Origin: Rhynchospora pubera
Lineage: Eukaryota; Streptophyta; Magnoliopsida; Poales; Cyperaceae
Length of the DNA stretch: 64,000 bases
Reading direction: 5' to 3'
NCBI GenBank assembly: GCA_028095005.1
Contig: CM051460.1
Location: 16,911,501 to 16,975,500 of the forward strand
This document shows positions 59,201 through 64,000 of the stretch, in pieces. Within the stretch, counting starts at the first letter, position 1. Each line of letters begins with the position of its first letter. A program made the translations under genes and the position numbers. Below the pieces are notes generated by a model. The model made no database searches and had not been told where the DNA came from. It saw only the letters and a program-made list of their open reading frames with translations.

Positions 59201-59722
59201 GCAACCGGCAGTTATAAAAATATGCAAAGATATAAACACTTTGTGATCCATCACAAGGTTGATAATAAAACACAAAAAAATGGACAAAACAATTGTTGTG
59301 ACAGATTTAATTATGATAAGGAGTAAATGAGAAAGAAAGAAGGCATGGAAAACATGACAAATTAACGCACACGTAAACTTGAACGAGTATTAGAAGATGC
59401 TTACCAATGAAACCTCGTTTGTCCAGCGTGACACATGAATATCACCCCCTATGGTACGTTGCACCGATTGAATATCAACACTCAGCTGGTCTATTGGCAA
59501 GCCAAAATTGAGTAATGTCCATGCCATGCACATCGCAATGAATACACGTCGCATCAGGAGATGTCCTTTCATCAACATGCTACTGAATTTGCTTCCAGAT
59601 ACCACCAAGAAAACAAATATTAATGTAAAAAAATGTGTGTGATTTGGAGAAGGCGATGGATTCAACAACCTGAAAAGCCTTGATGGTATTGTTATATATA
59701 AGAATGGAGAAGTGAACCGCAT
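56235..59722 (-). CDS. O-fucosyltransferase family protein, eight exons
   Basis: Plant O-fucosyltransferase-like proteins are type II Golgi membrane proteins with a GT-B fold that bind nucleotide sugar; some act in pectin or cell-wall biosynthesis. Exons are 59405-59722, 58363-58447, 58193-58263, 57978-58066, 57590-57722, 57289-57518, 56531-56977 and 56235-56451, all GT-AG and in frame, giving 529 residues. A hydrophobic anchor (VFIAMCMAWTLLNFGLPI) lies near residues 60-77. Family motifs in order are GYILVRANGGLNQMR, DMVAIAKLMNVILVIPFLD, SIQKLRCRANFEAL, the nucleotide-sugar-binding FHLRYEKDM, IYIASGKIYG, FVYTHNGNMAKAVRGHRRF, and FEESFHANPLPECMC. After YEKDM the usual LAFTGC-containing stretch of about ten residues is missing. 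Exon 6 uses the acceptor at 57519; the nearer AG at 57504 would shift the frame. Confidence 0.9.
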
Positions 59723-61555
59723 TATTCAACAAATTTCAAGAAGTGAATCTGCATATTTTGCTGAACAGAAATGATGTCCATACTTGAATAGACAGATAAA
59801 GCAAGCATTAAATCTTTGAAGGAATGTTGCTGTTTGAATGATTCATTTAAATTTTCTAATTTTCTCAGAAGATATGCTAAGATTTGTGTTAACATTTATA
59901 ATCACGAGGAGTGTATTAACAATACAGACCCGCGCAATAAGTTTCTCCAAGACCGTTTACAATGTAAATGCAATAATGCATAGAACTGAGATAGAAATAG
60001 CTATATCTTCCAACTCAACTTCTTTCATCCATTATATTACAGCACCTTTTATGACGACAATAAAAAAGTATAGAAATTTCGAAACTAAGACAAGTTCATG
60101 AAAACAAAACACAGTCATGAATAGTGGAGTTGACCATGAAATTGTGGTATCCATTTTGGTTGTACTCACAAAATGTCTTTTCATGGAAATTGTGGACAAA
60201 GCCATTAGCAACACTGAAACATACAACGTAATTTTCAGCCTTTTAATTAATAGATCATGGGCAATTCATCCCATCTTACATATCGAGCTCATATGTTTTA
60301 GCACAGGAAATGTGCAAGTATGAAATTGGTAAATCACCATTCATATATAGAAGGTGATAAGTTCATAACATCTTCCCTCAGAAGAAAATAACTTAATAAT
60401 GTCTTGCAAGACACAAGAAGCTAGAAAAATTGGTTTAATATTAACATCTTCGTCTCTATACACAAGCAGTCAAGAATATAGGTTTACAAATTCTTTTATA
60501 CTTTAGAGAGCATAATTTCCACCAAAAAGCACTCTGACGCAGCCAAAGAGCACTTTATTCCAGTATTCCCAGAGTGAAAATGCTCGAGCACTGTTACCAT
60601 TCCAGAAGGCATGCTTTGGACTGTAGACCAGTCTACCAGTAATTCTAGAACAAAGTCTATTCTAGAAATACCAAATGTGAGATAGAAATGCCTGGGTATT
60701 GGGTTGTGGACAGCTTTTTAATGTGATCTGATCTCTAAGAGAAGCAAACTGCAACTTGCCAGAGGATAAAAGTTGCTCCAGGTCCAGGCCAAGCTCTTAA
60801 ACTCCAACATAAGAAGAAAAATCAGAATTTCAAAACTTGGAAGACTATTATTAAAACTGTTACTTCAAAAATAAACTGAATTGGAGTATAATAAATTAAT
60901 TTTAAAGTAAGCCAGTTTATTTATCTATTGGTCTCCCATTTCGGAAACCTTGGGCTAAAATTTCATTTGATCTTAAGCACGGAACGTTTTTAATTGTCGT
61001 TAAAAGTCTAAATCTGCTAATACAATTTGCTATAGCAATGCATTGATATCTCAATGTCTTGTACCACACAACTGTGACAACTCTAACACAAATAACAGCT
61101 AGAAAGGCAATGTATCATGTAAAAGATATAGCACTAAGCAATTATGCTTCTCATATTGTTAATTGTCCCTATGTAAATTCAGCATCTCTTCCTTTGTATG
61201 ATTTCTATGGCTGTCCAGCGTAATATTGCTTGTTGTGTAATTCGTTTTTTTCTTTCAGAATTGTATGCAAATAGGTGAATCTTAGTACAACCTGAAAAAA
61301 CCTAATACTAAAACTGGCTTGCTAAAGTCATCAGTGTGATAGCATAAAATAACCTCTAATCTTTAGACTTTTGAGAGTCTACAGAGCCTGACTGAATTTA
61401 CTATTACTTTATTTACTAAACCAATTTCTCAAAGAGAGAAATAGCAACTTTGACATATCAAATTACCTGATAAGCTTTCTTTAAGGATCTGACGTCTCAA
61501 AACAACATATTAGGATTCTGTTCTAATTTTTTTTCACATGCCAAGAAAGAATAGC
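59723..61555. other. Gene-free interval between the O-fucosyltransferase and PPR genes
   Basis: The first few hundred bases are the likely promoter of the O-fucosyltransferase-like gene. No other gene, RNA or transposon with paired ends is supportable. Confidence 0.4.
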
Positions 61556-62947
61556 CTAACTTGTGCTCCATCCAGGCAACTTCTGCAAATTGATCCCCTT
61601 CATATACTCTCTCACTCTTTTGGACTCATCATACTGGCCAACATCAGAATATATATTTGCCATGCTCATGTAGCACCCACTGCTTTCTGGGCATGCTATC
61701 ACTAGCTTGTTTGCAATCCTTTTGGCTGTTTCCAAGTCACCATGGATCCGGCAAAAAGACAACAAAGCCCGCAATGTTGCCCCATCAGGTTCGAAAGGCA
61801 TTTCATTTATAAACCTTTCAGCCTCAACTACCCGACCAGCCCTCGCTAAAGCATCTGCTATGCAAGAGTAGTGCTTCAACTCAGGCTCCAATCCTAACTT
61901 TCTCATCCTATGAAATAACTCCCATGCCTTCTCAACTAAACCAGCATGTCCACATGCAGAGAGTAAGCCAAGAAATGTAATTGAGTTAGGTTTAACACCT
62001 TCAATACACATCTCATCAAACAGACTTAATGCATCATTCACATGTCCATTCAACCCATGTCCAAGAATCAATGTGGTCCATGAAATCACATCTCTGTATT
62101 GCATACTGTCAAACATCTTCCTTGCATAATCAAAGGCCCCACACTTAACATACATGTCTATCAGAGCATTTCCCAAAACCAAAGGGAAACTGGGTAATCT
62201 ACGGATGGCATATGCATGTATATTTCTCCCATAGTTAAGCCAACTTAACTGTGCACAAGCAACCAACAAACTAACCATGACCACCACATCAAGCACAATT
62301 CCTTCATGCACCATCTTGTTAAAAAACGTAAAAGCCAACTCAGGCTTTTCAGACTGGGCATACCCTGACAACATAGAAGTCCAGAGCACAGTATCCCTCT
62401 CGGTCATTTCATCGAACACCTTTCTTGCATCTGAAATCTGAGACAGACTATCGTAACACATCACCTGGGCTGAACCAACAAACACATTCCTATCGAAACC
62501 CAGTTTTACAGACAACCCATGAACGGATTTACAGAATTTCAAACATCCAATAACAGCACATGACCTCAGGACAGGTGGGATTATGAAATTATCCACTTCC
62601 ACGTCAGCATAACGCATTCGCCTGAAGAACTGAAAGCAGAGGTAAGAAGAACCAGACTTAGAGAGCTCTGAAATGAGCGTGCTCCATGTGAAGGAATTAC
62701 GACAAGGCATGAGGTGGAAGATGCGGAGAGAGGAGGGAAAGAGACGACCATGGCGGGAGTAGGAAAGGAGCAATTTGGTGGAGAGGAAGGGATCGGAGAA
62801 GAGGCCTGAGCGGAGAAGCCGAGCGTGGAGGTGGCGGAGGTGGCGGAGCTCCGGCGACGAGGCAAGGAGATGGAAGTAATGAGAAAGAAGATTGGTGGAG
62901 TTGGAGGCAGTGATCGCCGTTTGTTTGTAAACCCCAAACTGGTGCAT
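61556..62947 (-). CDS. E-class PLS pentatricopeptide repeat protein, single exon
   Basis: PLS-class PPR proteins bind organelle RNA and specify editing or processing sites in mitochondria or plastids. The 463-residue intronless frame is typical. Repeats are visible from about residue 30, such as HARLLRSGLFSDPFLSTKLL, RNSFTWSTLISELSKSG, VMCYDSLSQISDARKVFDEM, RDTVLWTSMLSGYAQSE, NALIDMYVKCGAFDYARKMF, RDVISWTTLILGHGLNGHVN and NSITFLGLLSACGHAGLVEK. It ends in an E motif (MANIYSDVGQYDESKRVREY then LPGWSTS) with no E+ or DYW extension. The start is the first ATG; the open frame continues upstream only from TTG. A clear targeting peptide is not obvious in the first 25 residues. Confidence 0.92.
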   Translation of the reverse strand: MHQFGVYKQTAITASNSTNLLSHYFHLLASSPELRHLRHLHARLLRSGLFSDPFLSTKLLLSYSRHGRLFPSSLRIFHLMPCRNSFTWSTLISELSKSGSSYLCFQFFRRMRYADVEVDNFIIPPVLRSCAVIGCLKFCKSVHGLSVKLGFDRNVFVGSAQVMCYDSLSQISDARKVFDEMTERDTVLWTSMLSGYAQSEKPELAFTFFNKMVHEGIVLDVVVMVSLLVACAQLSWLNYGRNIHAYAIRRLPSFPLVLGNALIDMYVKCGAFDYARKMFDSMQYRDVISWTTLILGHGLNGHVNDALSLFDEMCIEGVKPNSITFLGLLSACGHAGLVEKAWELFHRMRKLGLEPELKHYSCIADALARAGRVVEAERFINEMPFEPDGATLRALLSFCRIHGDLETAKRIANKLVIACPESSGCYMSMANIYSDVGQYDESKRVREYMKGINLQKLPGWSTS

Positions 62948-63904
62948 ATCTTCTAAAATCAGATAAAACACTCCAAAATAAATTTCAATGACCAAAATAC
63001 CCTTGATGTACGTACGATTCGCTTCCTCCCTCAAATCACTTTTGAGTAAAAAGTCTCCGTCTCACTCTTTTCCCTACGTATCCCACTTTCCTAAAAATCG
63101 CTGCTTAGGAATTTATTTCTCTCAACCCTCTTCTCAAGCCGAATTGGTATAAGCCTCCGCACTAGCATTTCATTAAAATCCTCACCAAACCAAAAAAAGG
63201 GCGATAATTTGCAATAATTTGTTCGCTAAAGTTGTTGGAGGTCCACGATTTTGCAACAATTCCGGCCAATGGCTTCAACTTCTCCTTTCCTATTAATGAG
63301 GTTTCTAATTTTTTTTTTCTCTTTTTTCATATTTTACGTTGTCCTTTTTTCTCCTAATTTTTAGAAAATCTAGTTAGGATTAATTGCATCTCGTGACAAA
63401 TAAACGAAGAATATAGGATAGTTTTAAGTACACAACCTGTACTCATGTACACATTATATAATGTAATATATAATGTAAAAATGGAAAAAATTTTATTTAT
63501 TTATTATTAGTTTTTTTTTGCTTTCCGTTGAGTTCTATTCTGGTATATGTTACCACCTGAAATGTAATGAACCAACTTGATTTGAATAGCTTACTGATAA
63601 TTAGTTCTATAATTAAATGCAGTTAACTATTCCAACCAAATAGCTTATTGATTATGTCTCAAAAATCAAACATCAAGGCTTTATAATTGTATGACTAAGA
63701 AATATATCTGATGCAAGCGGCTTGATTTGAATGCACAAGACGAATTTTTCAGATAACAACACTGACATTGAAAATTTTATTTGAAGTCATTGGCCGGGAA
63801 AAAAAAAAGTCTTACACGATTACTATTATTATAAACAAACAAGTTTTAAGGCATCAAGTAGCTGTCCAACATTTCAATATTTTGCTAAAACATAATATTA
63901 GAAA
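62948..63904. other. Upstream region of the PPR gene
   Basis: AT-rich and gene-free, with the promoter and leader of the PPR gene in its first part. 63850-63904 is probably the 3' untranslated region of the gene entering from the right edge. Confidence 0.4.
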
Positions 63905-64000
63905 TTACATATTTTGATCAATCCAATCTAATACGCCACCATCTGGAATTGATTCAGGAACTGAAAATTCTGTAGTGGATATGTCAATATCCTGGTGCAT
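63905..64000 (-). CDS. C-terminal end of an unidentified gene (partial)
   Basis: The minus strand is open from the window edge to a TAA at 63905-63907, reading 31 codons that include STTEFSVPESIPDGGVLDWI and end DQNM. Composition and the sharp fall to AT-rich sequence after the stop suggest a true terminal exon. I do not recognise the family, and the frame upstream lies outside the window. Confidence 0.5.
   Translation of the reverse strand: MHQDIDISTTEFSVPESIPDGGVLDWIDQNM

Noticed and set aside
62948..63034. N-terminal extension of the PPR protein to 492 residues
   Set aside because: The extension would start at TTG; the first ATG at 62947 is the likely start.

Overview
The window is nuclear DNA from a flowering plant. 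The genes are split by GT-AG introns, the intergenic DNA is AT-rich, and the protein families are plant-specific or plant-typical: WAT1/UMAMIT, MAP65, MATH-BTB, plant O-fucosyltransferase and an organelle-type PPR protein. The repeats are also plant-type (MULE, hAT, PIF/Harbinger-like MITEs, Copia-type solo LTRs, an L1-type LINE remnant, tRNA-derived SINEs). I cannot name the species or lineage. There is no prokaryotic operon, CRISPR array or organellar segment.

Layout. The left edge holds most of an IMP4 gene (minus strand, 3' exons outside the window), whose upstream region has telo-box and site II motifs. From 2.2 to 5.5 kb there are MITEs and a 210-bp tandem duplication. A two-exon MATH-BTB gene lies at 5.5-6.7 kb (minus). 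From 7.4 to 11.3 kb is a block of transposons: an 1800-bp MULE with a MITE nested in its right terminal repeat, two hAT-like elements and a further MITE. A five-exon MSI2/3-type WD40 gene follows at 12.5-14.6 kb (plus), and decayed duplicates of its last exon, its downstream flank and its first exon lie at 16.7-19.7 kb. A 4.5-kb Pack-MULE-like element (21.1-25.6 kb) carries a fragment that looks like the first exon of the proteasome gene RPT4. Next come a complete 11-exon MAP65-5-like gene (26.2-30.0 kb, plus) and a seven-exon WAT1/UMAMIT transporter (32.4-34.2 kb, minus).

From 34.5 to 55 kb I find no intact gene. This region holds hAT-like and foldback elements, a LINE remnant, SINE heads, a bHLH gene relic, and two solo LTRs (1766 and 1395 bp), each with a perfect 5-bp target duplication. 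The second LTR carries a dense set of short palindromes. The right end has an eight-exon O-fucosyltransferase-like gene (56.2-59.7 kb, minus), a single-exon E-class PPR gene (61.6-62.9 kb, minus) and the last 31 codons of an unidentified minus-strand gene at the edge.

The genes do unrelated housekeeping, cytoskeletal, transport and regulatory jobs and do not form a pathway. I found no convincing new biological system. The strongest observations concern genome dynamics: the transposon nesting that can be dated by its own footprint, the MSI duplication and decay, the gene capture by a MULE, the palindrome-rich solo LTR, and two coding oddities (an MSI protein with no acidic tail and an O-fucosyltransferase lacking about ten residues after its HLRYEKDM motif).
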